Of a DNA stretch of 60,720 nucleotides, positions 1 to 7,752 are shown one piece after another. The stretch is from Candidatus Omnitrophota bacterium. GTDB lineage: Bacteria > Ratteibacteria > UBA8468 > B48-G9 > JAFGKM01. The stretch lies in NCBI GenBank assembly GCA_023819375.1, contig JAMWDI010000002.1:121176-181895 (forward strand). The letters are read 5' to 3'. Every line of letters starts with the position of its first letter. Positions within the stretch are counted from its first letter, which is position 1. The notes below the pieces were generated by a model that was not told the DNA's origin, made no database searches, and saw only the letters and a list, made by a program, of their open reading frames with translations. The position numbers were made by a program, and so were the translations under genes.

Positions 1-1268
1 GTCGCAATCCCCTTTAAAACGGGTCATTTTTTCCAACTATATAGATGGTAAACTTGTTCAAAAATCTCTTGAAACTTGTCGCAATCCCCTTTAAAACGGG
101 TCATTTTTTCCAACACGGGAGCACGGTAGGGGGGAAGAAAAATGCTCCCAAAGGGTCGCAATCCCCTTTAAAACGGGTCATTTTTTCCAACTTTTGAAGG
201 GTTAGCAATTAACCACTCTCTCATTTTTTTTGTCGCAATCCCCTTTAAAACGGGTCATTTTTTCCAACTTATACAAGAGAAGAAGCAATAAAAGACGGTA
301 GAAAAATTGTCGCAATCCCCTTTAAAACGGGTCATTTTTTCCAACGATAGAGAAAAACCTTGTATTTATTCTGCTGATTATATCTCGTCGCAATCCCCTT
401 TAAAACGGGTCATTTTTTCCAACGAAATTTCTGAAAATCTCAATAAAGAGGAGAAAATTAAGTGTCGCAATCCCCTTTAAAACGGGTCATTTTTTCCAAC
501 GGGAATAAAGCCCTGTCCCACCCAGTTATAAATTGTTGAGGTCGCAATCCCCTTTAAAACGGGTCATTTTTTCCAACAGTTAAGTTTTTATATTCTCTTT
601 TTGATAAAAAATACTGCTTGTCGCAATCCCCTTTAAAACGGGTCATTTTTTCCAACGCAAGGTCTCTGGTAGAGGAGCAGCCAGAGTAGAGGGTCGCAAT
701 CCCCTTTAAAACGGGTCATTTTTTCCAACTCTGTAGAATTTTTAGAGCAATATCCTGAAGAAATACAAGTCGCAATCCCCTTTAAAACGGGTCATTTTTT
801 CCAACTTTAGGTAAAGGAGCACTACAGACAGCATTAGCATTAGAAGTCGCAATCCCCTTTAAAACGGGTCATTTTTTCCAACTTATTCTGGAAGCCCAAG
901 AATAAGGCTTGATGGAAACAGAGTCGCAATCCCCTTTAAAACGGGTCATTTTTTCCAACTTATCAATTCCTTATGCTGGATATTCTGCTGTTTTACGTTT
1001 GTCGCAATCCCCTTTAAAACGGGTCATTTTTTCCAACGGAATGGAAAGGATATGAAAAATTCGATGAAGCAATGGAGTCGCAATCCCCTTTAAAACGGGT
1101 CATTTTTTCCAACGTGGCTTCATGTCCTACAATGGACATGAAGCCTTGATTTAGAGTCGCAATCCCCTTTAAAACGGGTCATTTTTTCCAACAAGCAAAT
1201 AGAACTTATGAGGATGAAGAATGAAAAACTTGTCGCAATCCCCTTTAAAACGGGTCATTTTTTCCAAC
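1..1268 (-). CRISPR. CRISPR array, 17 repeats and 16 spacers, truncated at the window edge
   Basis: Seventeen apparently identical 37-bp repeats start at 1, 78, 155, 232, 309, 387, 464, 541, 620, 693, 769, 846, 923, 1001, 1077, 1156 and 1232. As printed each begins GTCGCAATCCCC and ends TTTTTTCCAAC. Spacers are 36-42 bp, mostly 40. On the minus strand the repeat ends GGATTGCGAC, the ATTG-type 3' end typical of type I/III repeats. The cas operon also points this way and the AT-rich leader lies at 1269-1450, so transcription is inferred leftward. The repeat can form only a weak hairpin (CCC against GGG around TTTAAA, with a mismatch). The array begins exactly at base 1, so the leader-distal end is outside the window. 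Confidence 0.99.
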
Positions 1269-1450
1269 CGCAATTTTTCAAAGACCAAGAATATCAATAA
1301 TTTTACTCCTATAAACCGCAAAACTCTATTTTTTAATCCCAAAATTAATATAACATATTTATACAATTTTGTCAAAATTATTGATAGTCAATAACTTAAA
1401 TCTTGCGCAAATCCCCCCTACTTTTTAATGAAAAACACATTTGCGCAAAA
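1269..1450 (-). promoter_or_regulatory. CRISPR leader with pre-crRNA promoter
   Basis: This 182-bp AT-rich segment lies between the cas2 stop and the first repeat. On the minus strand it has a perfect -35 TTGACA (1375-1370), a 17-bp spacer and a -10 TATATT (1352-1347, five of six consensus bases), which would start RNA near 1340, about 70 nt before the first repeat. A 10-bp inverted repeat, TTGCGCAAAT (1403-1412) and ATTTGCGCAA (1439-1448), lies between cas2 and the promoter; each arm contains the self-palindrome TTGCGCAA. No T-run follows it, so it does not look like an intrinsic terminator. It could bind a regulator or an adaptation factor. Confidence 0.75.
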
Positions 1451-1726
1451 TTAGATAATATAAAACTCTAAATCCCTTGTAACTTCCCCTATTCCAACAA
1501 TTTCAATTTTTTTCAAACAACCTTCACAAATTATATAAAAACGAATACTATCATTTTCTTTATCTATAATTTCTTTTATTTTTTCTTTAATTTTTTTTAA
1601 TTGTTCATCATTTATTAAACATTCAAAAACACTATATTGAACTCTTGTACCATAATTTTCCAAGATTTGGCTTACTTTATGTCTTTTTTTATCATCCTGA
1701 ATATCATAACTGATAACAACAAACAT
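1451..1726 (-). CDS. cas2: CRISPR-associated protein Cas2
   Basis: This 91-residue protein has the Cas2 ferredoxin-like fold pattern. The first strand MFVVISYDIQDDKKR carries the conserved aspartate at position 8, and YSVFECLI and FYIICEGCLKKIEIVG form the later strands. Cas2 bridges two Cas1 dimers in the complex that captures and integrates spacers. The gene starts two bases after the cas1 stop, with a weak AGGT site in front of ATG, and is the last gene of the cas operon before the leader. Length is normal for the family. Confidence 0.97.
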   Translation of the reverse strand: MFVVISYDIQDDKKRHKVSQILENYGTRVQYSVFECLINDEQLKKIKEKIKEIIDKENDSIRFYIICEGCLKKIEIVGIGEVTRDLEFYII

Positions 1727-1728
1727 TT

Positions 1729-2718
1729 TTACCTCATTTCATAAGGGATATACTCTTGTTCTTCAAGTATTGTTTTTTCAAATTTCCTTATCTGATACTG
1801 GATAAGTTTTCTATAATTCATAGTTTCTTCTTCATATGTTATCTCCGTTAAAATTCTTCTTTCATATTGAGTTAAAAATTCTTTAATTGCTTTTTCATTC
1901 AAACGAATTTTTTCTTCTTCATCTTCAACAAAATCATCTTCTTTTAGAATTTCTTTATTTATAATTTCAAGAACAAGTCGGTCAACTATAACATGTCTGA
2001 ATTCTTCCATTAAATCAAGTGCGAGTGCCGGTCTTCCATAATCAACAGTATGCAAAAATCCAAGATATGGGTCAAAACCAATGCCTTGTAAAATTGAAAA
2101 TACCTCACTTGTTAAAATTGAATATCCAAAACTTAAAAGAGAATTCACTGGGTCTTTAACGTTTCTCGGTGTTCTTTCTTTAAATTCAAAATTTTTAAGT
2201 ATCATATTTCCAAAACATTCAAAGTAAATTGCAGAACATCTTCCTTCAAGACCCATTACTGATGAGATAGAATTTTTTCTTTTTAGTTCTTCAAGATTTT
2301 TTTCAAGTTCTTCAATGTGATTGGAGAAATTTACTTCTGGATGGTTTCTTTGATATCTTAAAAGTAAAATTTTAGCATTGTTTATTTTCCCTTCAACAAA
2401 TTTTTTTGATATGTTCAACTTAAATTCTTCATCCTTATATTTCTCAAATTGCTTTATTCTTAAAAGAACATTTTTTGATTCAACTGGCTGAAGTTTTCCA
2501 ATAAATTTCCCATAAATTGTAAAGAAAGAAGTATCAATCCCTGAAGTTAATAGAAATTTCATTGCCTGGGTAGTTATCTGGATATTACCAAAAATAAAGA
2601 CCTTATCAACTTTAAATTCAGGAATTTCAAGAAGAACAACATCATCTTTTTCTATAACAAATCTCTTATCTTCCTTTTTTAATTTTGCACCCTGCTCTGT
2701 AATGTATAATGTAGCCAA
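1729..2718 (-). CDS. cas1: CRISPR-associated endonuclease Cas1
   Basis: This 329-residue integrase of spacer acquisition has the metal-binding residues in place: E158 in VMGLEGR, H223 in GFLHTVDYGRP and the acidic pair in LDLMEEFRH around 238-239. The N-terminal beta domain begins ATLYITEQGAKL, which fits the family start, so the TTG at 2718 is taken as the initiation codon. No clear Shine-Dalgarno site precedes it, and expression probably depends on coupling to the upstream gene, which ends 7 bases earlier. No reverse transcriptase is fused or adjacent. Confidence 0.97.
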   Translation of the reverse strand: MATLYITEQGAKLKKEDKRFVIEKDDVVLLEIPEFKVDKVFIFGNIQITTQAMKFLLTSGIDTSFFTIYGKFIGKLQPVESKNVLLRIKQFEKYKDEEFKLNISKKFVEGKINNAKILLLRYQRNHPEVNFSNHIEELEKNLEELKRKNSISSVMGLEGRCSAIYFECFGNMILKNFEFKERTPRNVKDPVNSLLSFGYSILTSEVFSILQGIGFDPYLGFLHTVDYGRPALALDLMEEFRHVIVDRLVLEIINKEILKEDDFVEDEEEKIRLNEKAIKEFLTQYERRILTEITYEEETMNYRKLIQYQIRKFEKTILEEQEYIPYEMR

Positions 2719-2725
2719 ATTTTAT

Positions 2726-4012
2726 TTAAATAAAATTTCTTGGAAGTTGTAAATATTCTATTTTAATTTTTGACCTATTACAACAATTTTCAATGAATTC
2801 CTTTACAAATTGTAAAATTTTTTTCCAGTCCTTCTCTGTAATTGGCGTATCACCATGGGCAAGTTTAGAATTGTTTCTTATCTGTAGAATATTTTTAAAA
2901 ATAGATTCTTTTTCTGCATATACTTTACCAAATTCATCATTCAATTCCAAAAGTAGTTTATAATCATCAACAAGGCCAATTTTTATTTTTCCTTCATTAT
3001 CTCTTTTATTTTCCCAGTAATCTTTATTTTTTACCTTATTTAAATCTAAATCTCCTGTTTCTATACCATAATTTTTTTTCAATCTAATTTGAGCAAATAA
3101 TTCTAAAGTCCTGTAAATTCTTGCACAGGCATTGTCATAAAAACCATTTTCTGCCTGCCTTTCTGCATTACATATTAAATCAAAGACCTTTTCATAACCA
3201 GTTGATTTTGTTTTACCAAGAATTTTTAATAGATAATCTCTGTAATTTGTTAAACTTTTTTCATCTTTTATAACATTAAATGCTTTTTCATATTCAAATA
3301 TATCCCATAAATAAAAACCTTCACAGAAATTTCTTTTTTCTCTTAGTTTTTTCTCAAGTTCACCATTTAATTCAATTTTAGTTAATACATCTTCAATAAT
3401 AATTTTTGCTGGATAATATAAAAAACGAAAAACAAAATTACCTGCGATTTTCAAAATATAGTCAATTCTGGCAAGGTTAAAGTTTTCACGAACAGGTATA
3501 CTTCCTTCTGATATTTTTATTATATTTTCTCTTTTACCTTTTACAAGAGAGGGACTAATATCAAAATTGAATGCACATAAAAGTGAAAGAACACTTGACA
3601 TTGTCTTTGTTCCACCTGTAAAATCAGCAATTACATTACCCATTTCTTTTGCTTTATCAATACAAATTTTTATTTTTTCATAAACTTCAGAAAAATCGTC
3701 AGGGTCATTTAATATAATCTTTTCATAATCACCTTCATATTCTGCCTGTTGGATTATAGAAGGAAATCTTTCTTCTTTCTGAATAGTCGCACCACAATCT
3801 GGGCATTTTATTTGTTTTTTTCTAATGCATGGTTTTTCGTTTATAATAGTTTTTTTATTTTCATCTTTTCCATCAACTGTTATATGACTTGCAATTTCCG
3901 GCTTTCCTCCTGAACATATAAAATAAATAAAATCTGGTTTATATCCTCTAATTGCTTCTACAACCGGCTCGTCTGATCCACCCACCGTAATTATAAGAAC
4001 TTTTTTATTCAT
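2726..4012 (-). CDS. CARF-HEPN ribonuclease, Csm6-like (TIGR02710/Cas02710 type)
   Basis: This 428-residue protein has an N-terminal Rossmann-like CARF domain. It starts VLIITVGGS and carries the ligand-binding motif ADFTGGTKTM (D130 to M138). The C-terminal domain is mostly helical and includes RIYRTLELFAQIRL and the HEPN catalytic motif RNNSKLAH (R379, H386). Such proteins bind cyclic oligoadenylate from Cas10 and cut RNA non-specifically. An insertion at about 62-73 holds C62, C70 and C73 (PCIRKK, then CPDCG), resembling half of a zinc ribbon; this is unusual for the CARF core. The gene lies 3 bases after cmr6 and 7 bases before cas1. The family is named from memory of its motifs; the HEPN call is firm. 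Confidence 0.88.
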   Translation of the reverse strand: MNKKVLIITVGGSDEPVVEAIRGYKPDFIYFICSGGKPEIASHITVDGKDENKKTIINEKPCIRKKQIKCPDCGATIQKEERFPSIIQQAEYEGDYEKIILNDPDDFSEVYEKIKICIDKAKEMGNVIADFTGGTKTMSSVLSLLCAFNFDISPSLVKGKRENIIKISEGSIPVRENFNLARIDYILKIAGNFVFRFLYYPAKIIIEDVLTKIELNGELEKKLREKRNFCEGFYLWDIFEYEKAFNVIKDEKSLTNYRDYLLKILGKTKSTGYEKVFDLICNAERQAENGFYDNACARIYRTLELFAQIRLKKNYGIETGDLDLNKVKNKDYWENKRDNEGKIKIGLVDDYKLLLELNDEFGKVYAEKESIFKNILQIRNNSKLAHGDTPITEKDWKKILQFVKEFIENCCNRSKIKIEYLQLPRNFI

Positions 4013-4015
4013 TTT

Positions 4016-4987
4016 TTATATTTCAAATATTCCATAACCCAATGAAGTTTTGGCTCCTATTCCTGTTTCCTTCAGTGCTTCTTTCAAAAGATATATGGCT
4101 TTTTCAATCAAATCTTTATCTTTGCCTATTAAATAAAATTGAAATTTTGTATTTTCAACTGTCAGAAATTTTATGGGTTTTGGATTTTGCCAGTCAGCGG
4201 GTGGTTTTTCCCCTGAATAATAATCAGGATAATGGACATTCATTATATCAATTTTTAAATTTATATTTTCTAAAGGATAAGCATCCATAAAAATTACTTT
4301 ACCTGCCTGTTCTTGAGTTCCAAAGATTTCAATTAAATCCTTAAAATTTATACCATCTACATTAAGTTTAATATCTTCTCCCTTTTCAAGAGCATCTGAT
4401 ACCAATTTTAAAGACTTTTCAAAATCTTCCGTGCCTTTATTTGCTTTTTCTTCAGCAAATTTTAAAACAGCCCAGTGCCTTGTAATACCTTTTACAGCAC
4501 TTCCAGGAATATAAGGAATTCCATAAATATGATGAAGTGTCATAGAAGTCTCCTGAGGATGGGAAGCACCGAGCCCAATTACAAGACGCCATGGACAAAG
4601 GGCAGTGAGGGGTTTTACATTAAAACCACAATTTCTTAAATCTTCTAAAAATCTCTCATTTCTTTTTTTAACAGAATCAAAAAAGTTTTGCCACTTCATC
4701 TTTAAGTTTTCAAATTCCTTTATAACAAGCTGAAGATACTTATCTTTATTTTCCTTATCTTCACCTTCATCTAAGCCCTCAGGAATAAATTTGCTGAAAA
4801 GTAAGTTTATATTTTTCTCAAAATCATTTTTGCATTCATACCACCAATCAATTTTTTCTTCTCTATTTCTTTTTCTATTAAACTCCCATTTACTTTTTTT
4901 AAAAATTTCCATAAATAAAATTTCACAGGTATTCGCTGGATTGTAAAACCTATAGTCAATTCTTTGTCTTTCAATTTTTATTCTCAT
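4016..4987 (-). CDS. cmr6: type III-B RAMP protein Cmr6
   Basis: This 323-residue RAMP-superfamily protein caps the Cmr backbone near the 3' end of the crRNA. Recognisable features are LVIGLGASHPQETSMTLHHI, YIPGSAVKGITRHW, the FGTQEQAGKVIFMDAYP block, the VHYPDYYSGEKPPADWQNP segment typical of Cmr6, and the C-terminal glycine-rich loop TGIGAKTSLGYGIFEI. The ATG overlaps the cmr5 stop by 4 bases (ATGA), indicating translational coupling. The lysine-rich stretch before the core RAMP motifs (about residues 25-110) is poorly conserved. Confidence 0.95.
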   Translation of the reverse strand: MRIKIERQRIDYRFYNPANTCEILFMEIFKKSKWEFNRKRNREEKIDWWYECKNDFEKNINLLFSKFIPEGLDEGEDKENKDKYLQLVIKEFENLKMKWQNFFDSVKKRNERFLEDLRNCGFNVKPLTALCPWRLVIGLGASHPQETSMTLHHIYGIPYIPGSAVKGITRHWAVLKFAEEKANKGTEDFEKSLKLVSDALEKGEDIKLNVDGINFKDLIEIFGTQEQAGKVIFMDAYPLENINLKIDIMNVHYPDYYSGEKPPADWQNPKPIKFLTVENTKFQFYLIGKDKDLIEKAIYLLKEALKETGIGAKTSLGYGIFEI

Positions 4988-5472
4988 TCTTCCCCTCCTT
5001 CTCCTTCAATCATTCCTTCAGCAAACTTCTTAAGCCAGTTTAAAAAAGCAAGAACTTCTTCTGTTACATACCTGTAGTTATATGAGTCAAGGGAAATAAC
5101 CCATTCAATGAGTTCATTTTGATCTTCAGGCATTCTTATTCTGGCGGTTGAATCACTTTTTAGGTAATCAGTTAGTTGCTTATAGATTAAATCGTAAGCA
5201 TTTTTAGGATTACCTTCAGAACCCGGCTTCTTCTCATCTTTTCCCTTCTTCCTTTTAGCACATATAAATGCAAGAGTCTGACCTAAACCGTTTGAGAGAA
5301 TCATTGAAGGAATTTTTTTTACATACGATTTATATTTGTCATCTTCATAGAACTCTCCATTTATTTCTATCTTTTGCAAAATGCTTTTGCCTTCTAACGC
5401 ACATTTATAAGCAAACTCAGCTCTACCCTTTTCAAGTTTTGTAATTAATGTTAATGTTTCTTTTTCAGACAT
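4984..5472 (-). CDS. cmr5: type III-B small subunit Cmr5
   Basis: This 162-residue, mostly helical small subunit packs along the Cmr4 filament and helps hold the target RNA. The family signature is AEFAYKCAL near the N-terminus and KKIPSMILSNGLGQTLAFICAK in the middle, followed by a helix containing LNWLKKFAEG. A charged loop (KRKKGKDEKKPGSEG) interrupts the fold. It overlaps cmr4 by 8 bases and cmr6 by 4. Confidence 0.94.
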   Translation of the reverse strand: MSEKETLTLITKLEKGRAEFAYKCALEGKSILQKIEINGEFYEDDKYKSYVKKIPSMILSNGLGQTLAFICAKRKKGKDEKKPGSEGNPKNAYDLIYKQLTDYLKSDSTARIRMPEDQNELIEWVISLDSYNYRYVTEEVLAFLNWLKKFAEGMIEGEGGEE

Positions 5473-6565
5473 GGTTATCCTCCTTTTGTTTTAAAATATT
5501 TACCCTTACAAACCCTTTCCCTATGGTTTGATTTCCACCTATCTGAATTACTGGTGGAAGACCTTTTTCAAAAAATTCTGAAACAAGTTTTGCCTCTTTA
5601 TCTGGGGAATCTGCTTTAAAAATTCCTTTCTGGTCTTCATTTTCTACCCTTGGAAAGGTAAACATAACAAGTGAATAGAGAATAGTATCCTGAGGAAGAT
5701 ACTCCTCTGTCCATAAGCCACCTGTCTTTTTATCAACCGTCCCCGTTATATTATCAATTCTTGTCCTTGTAATAACCTCAGTTGATGTTTTAACAAATTG
5801 CTTAAAATCATCATCACTTAAAATTACAAGGTCTTTTCTTAATTTCTCTTTCCAAAAATTATAGGTGTTAGTATTGGGTAAAATGTTATCAGCAAGCCAT
5901 TCTGCTATATTAGATGTTGTCTCATTTTCACTTACTTCAAATGTAAATTCCTCAAGTACAACTTTAGATGAAATGGAGATATTTGTTTGTCCTGGCAAAC
6001 TCTTTTCTAACTGACCAAAATTGTTGAAACTAAAGCCACTTATTCCAGCAAGTTCAAGGTCTTTTTTAAATCTCTCCAGAACCATTGGACAGGTAATCCA
6101 AGCAAATACACCTTTTAATGACTTTACAGGAAATAGCAAAATCCTTGCATCAGTTATGCTCATAGCACCAGCATGGGCTTCCTCGCCTTCTGGACCAAAA
6201 ACAAGAGCGATCGCTTCATCAAATTTAATTAGTTCATTTTTATCTTTGTCTGTTTTTATTTCTTCTTTTTCATTACCTTTTTCATCTTTAACTTTTATTT
6301 TCCATGGATTAGATATATCTGGAAAACGTCCTACCAGTTTTTTCACATTATCACATTCAATTAACTTACTCTTCTTATTTTCAAACACCTTATAATTTTC
6401 AAAAGCTTCCCTTAGACACCCCTTTAGACCTGAACTTTCAATCTTTGGGAAATCTGTATATCGTTCTCTCTGAATGGGTAGATCAACTATGCCAACTTCA
6501 CTTCCACTACCTGCATGAACAGGTGTTTCTGCTATTAAAAATAATACCCTTTTTTCTTTAAACAT
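5465..6565 (-). CDS. cmr4: type III-B backbone RAMP nuclease Cmr4
   Basis: This 366-residue protein is the repeated backbone subunit that cuts target RNA at 6-nt intervals. The N-terminus TPVHAGSGSEVGIVDLPIQRE carries D28, which aligns by motif with the catalytic aspartate of Cmr4 proteins. SSGLKGCLREAF and the glycine-rich GNQTIGKGFVRV near the C-terminus are RAMP motifs. A strong site, AAGGAGGT, lies in front of ATG, fitting the need for several copies per complex. It starts 2 bases after the CARF-RelE gene. Confidence 0.95.
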   Translation of the reverse strand: MFKEKRVLFLIAETPVHAGSGSEVGIVDLPIQRERYTDFPKIESSGLKGCLREAFENYKVFENKKSKLIECDNVKKLVGRFPDISNPWKIKVKDEKGNEKEEIKTDKDKNELIKFDEAIALVFGPEGEEAHAGAMSITDARILLFPVKSLKGVFAWITCPMVLERFKKDLELAGISGFSFNNFGQLEKSLPGQTNISISSKVVLEEFTFEVSENETTSNIAEWLADNILPNTNTYNFWKEKLRKDLVILSDDDFKQFVKTSTEVITRTRIDNITGTVDKKTGGLWTEEYLPQDTILYSLVMFTFPRVENEDQKGIFKADSPDKEAKLVSEFFEKGLPPVIQIGGNQTIGKGFVRVNILKQKEDNHV

Positions 6566-6567
6566 CT

Positions 6568-7752
6568 CTATACCTCCTTTTTGATTTTATAAAATTCGTA
6601 TGTTTCAAGATTTTTAATTTTTTCTCTCTGTTTTTCAAAAGTTTCTACATATTCACTCTCTGCGTTATGAACTTCACTGCCAATTGCTATTAGTCCTACG
6701 TAAACTGATATCTCAACTGATCCATAGACTGTATTATACCGCTCATCCTTATATAAAATTCTTACCTGTAAATCTTCTTCTTTATGTTTAAAGGTCTTAA
6801 AACCTTCTGGTAAATTAATATTTTTTAAAGAATGGTTAAGATCCGGGTGAGCAGGATTTTCTTTTAATCTTCTTTTAAGTTCACATACTGATTTTTCAAA
6901 TATTCTCTTTCTTTCCGGATTTCTTTCAAGATAGTTTTTGACCTCTTCAGATAGGTAGAAAAATTCAAAATTTGATTTATATCTTTCCCATAAAGCAACT
7001 CCCAATGGATTAAGATTATAAAGATTATCTGCAAATTCAAGTAATGAAGTTATATCCGGGTCTATTTTTAATTTTTCATCAATTTCTTTTATTTGGTTTT
7101 TTTCTAATTCAAAAAAGAATTTCTCATTGTTTTCAAAAATTGACCATTTTATATCAATTGGAATAATTGGTATTTTTATCAATGCATCTGTCTCTTCAAA
7201 GATATAATAAATTGGGCATCTATTAATCTGGGCAAGAATTGTAAGATAAGGTATTGTTGCTTTATATCCACCTGTAATGTTAATGATTACATTATCCCAG
7301 TATCCGCCAGCAATATTATAGATTTCCCTAATTAGATTTGACATACCGGCATTGAATTCTTTTCTATCCCAGATTTGAAGACCACTGATTACCTTTAATT
7401 GAATATTCAGGCTCTTAATTGTATCGGGTAAAATATCTTTTATTATCTCTCCAACAAGTCTGCTTACAATTGTATCAGAACATAAAAAATAAATTTCAAA
7501 ATCCTCTTTCAATTCTTCCTGGAGTTTTAAAAGACTTTTTATTTCTGCGGATACGTCTTTCTTGTCATATTCACATTGTATCCATCTTCTTACTGCTTTT
7601 TCTACACCCTCTCTTCTTGCTTTTTCATTATCCCAATCTTTTTCTCTTTTTTCTTTAAGGACATCATAATAATTTTTAATTGTTTTGTCATCGTTTTTCT
7701 CAAAATAATTTTCAAAAATTGACGCTCCTACCATTGTAATTATCTTTTTCAT
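6568..7752 (-). CDS. CARF-RelE fusion, candidate cyclic-oligoadenylate-activated mRNA interferase (Cami1-like)
   Basis: Residues 1-200 look like a CARF domain of the APE2256/Csx1 type: ITMVGASIFEN at the start, EIYFLCSDT and the motif NITGGYKATIPYL (N158 to K164). Residues 280-390 do not look like HEPN. They follow the RelE/ParE toxin pattern: a helix with ELKRRLKENP, then GFKTFKH, QVRILYKDE, and the paired strands VEISVYVGLIAIG followed by SEVHN. This pairing is known in Cami1, a CARF-RelE protein reported to cleave ribosome-bound mRNA. The gene sits between cmr3 (4-bp overlap) and cmr4 (2-bp gap), so it is expressed with the complex. The CARF call is firm; the RelE call is by pattern only. 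Confidence 0.75.
   Translation of the reverse strand: MKKIITMVGASIFENYFEKNDDKTIKNYYDVLKEKREKDWDNEKARREGVEKAVRRWIQCEYDKKDVSAEIKSLLKLQEELKEDFEIYFLCSDTIVSRLVGEIIKDILPDTIKSLNIQLKVISGLQIWDRKEFNAGMSNLIREIYNIAGGYWDNVIINITGGYKATIPYLTILAQINRCPIYYIFEETDALIKIPIIPIDIKWSIFENNEKFFFELEKNQIKEIDEKLKIDPDITSLLEFADNLYNLNPLGVALWERYKSNFEFFYLSEEVKNYLERNPERKRIFEKSVCELKRRLKENPAHPDLNHSLKNINLPEGFKTFKHKEEDLQVRILYKDERYNTVYGSVEISVYVGLIAIGSEVHNAESEYVETFEKQREKIKNLETYEFYKIKKEV

Noticed and set aside
883-910. H-type pseudoknot in a spacer (TTATTCT/AGAATAA crossed by AAGCC/GGCTT)
   Set aside because: The loop crossing the 7-bp stem would have zero nucleotides, which is not sterically possible; only alternative hairpins remain.
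1169-1375. 68-residue minus-strand reading frame over the last repeat and leader
   Set aside because: It is made of CRISPR repeat and leader sequence; no protein family or ribosome-binding site.
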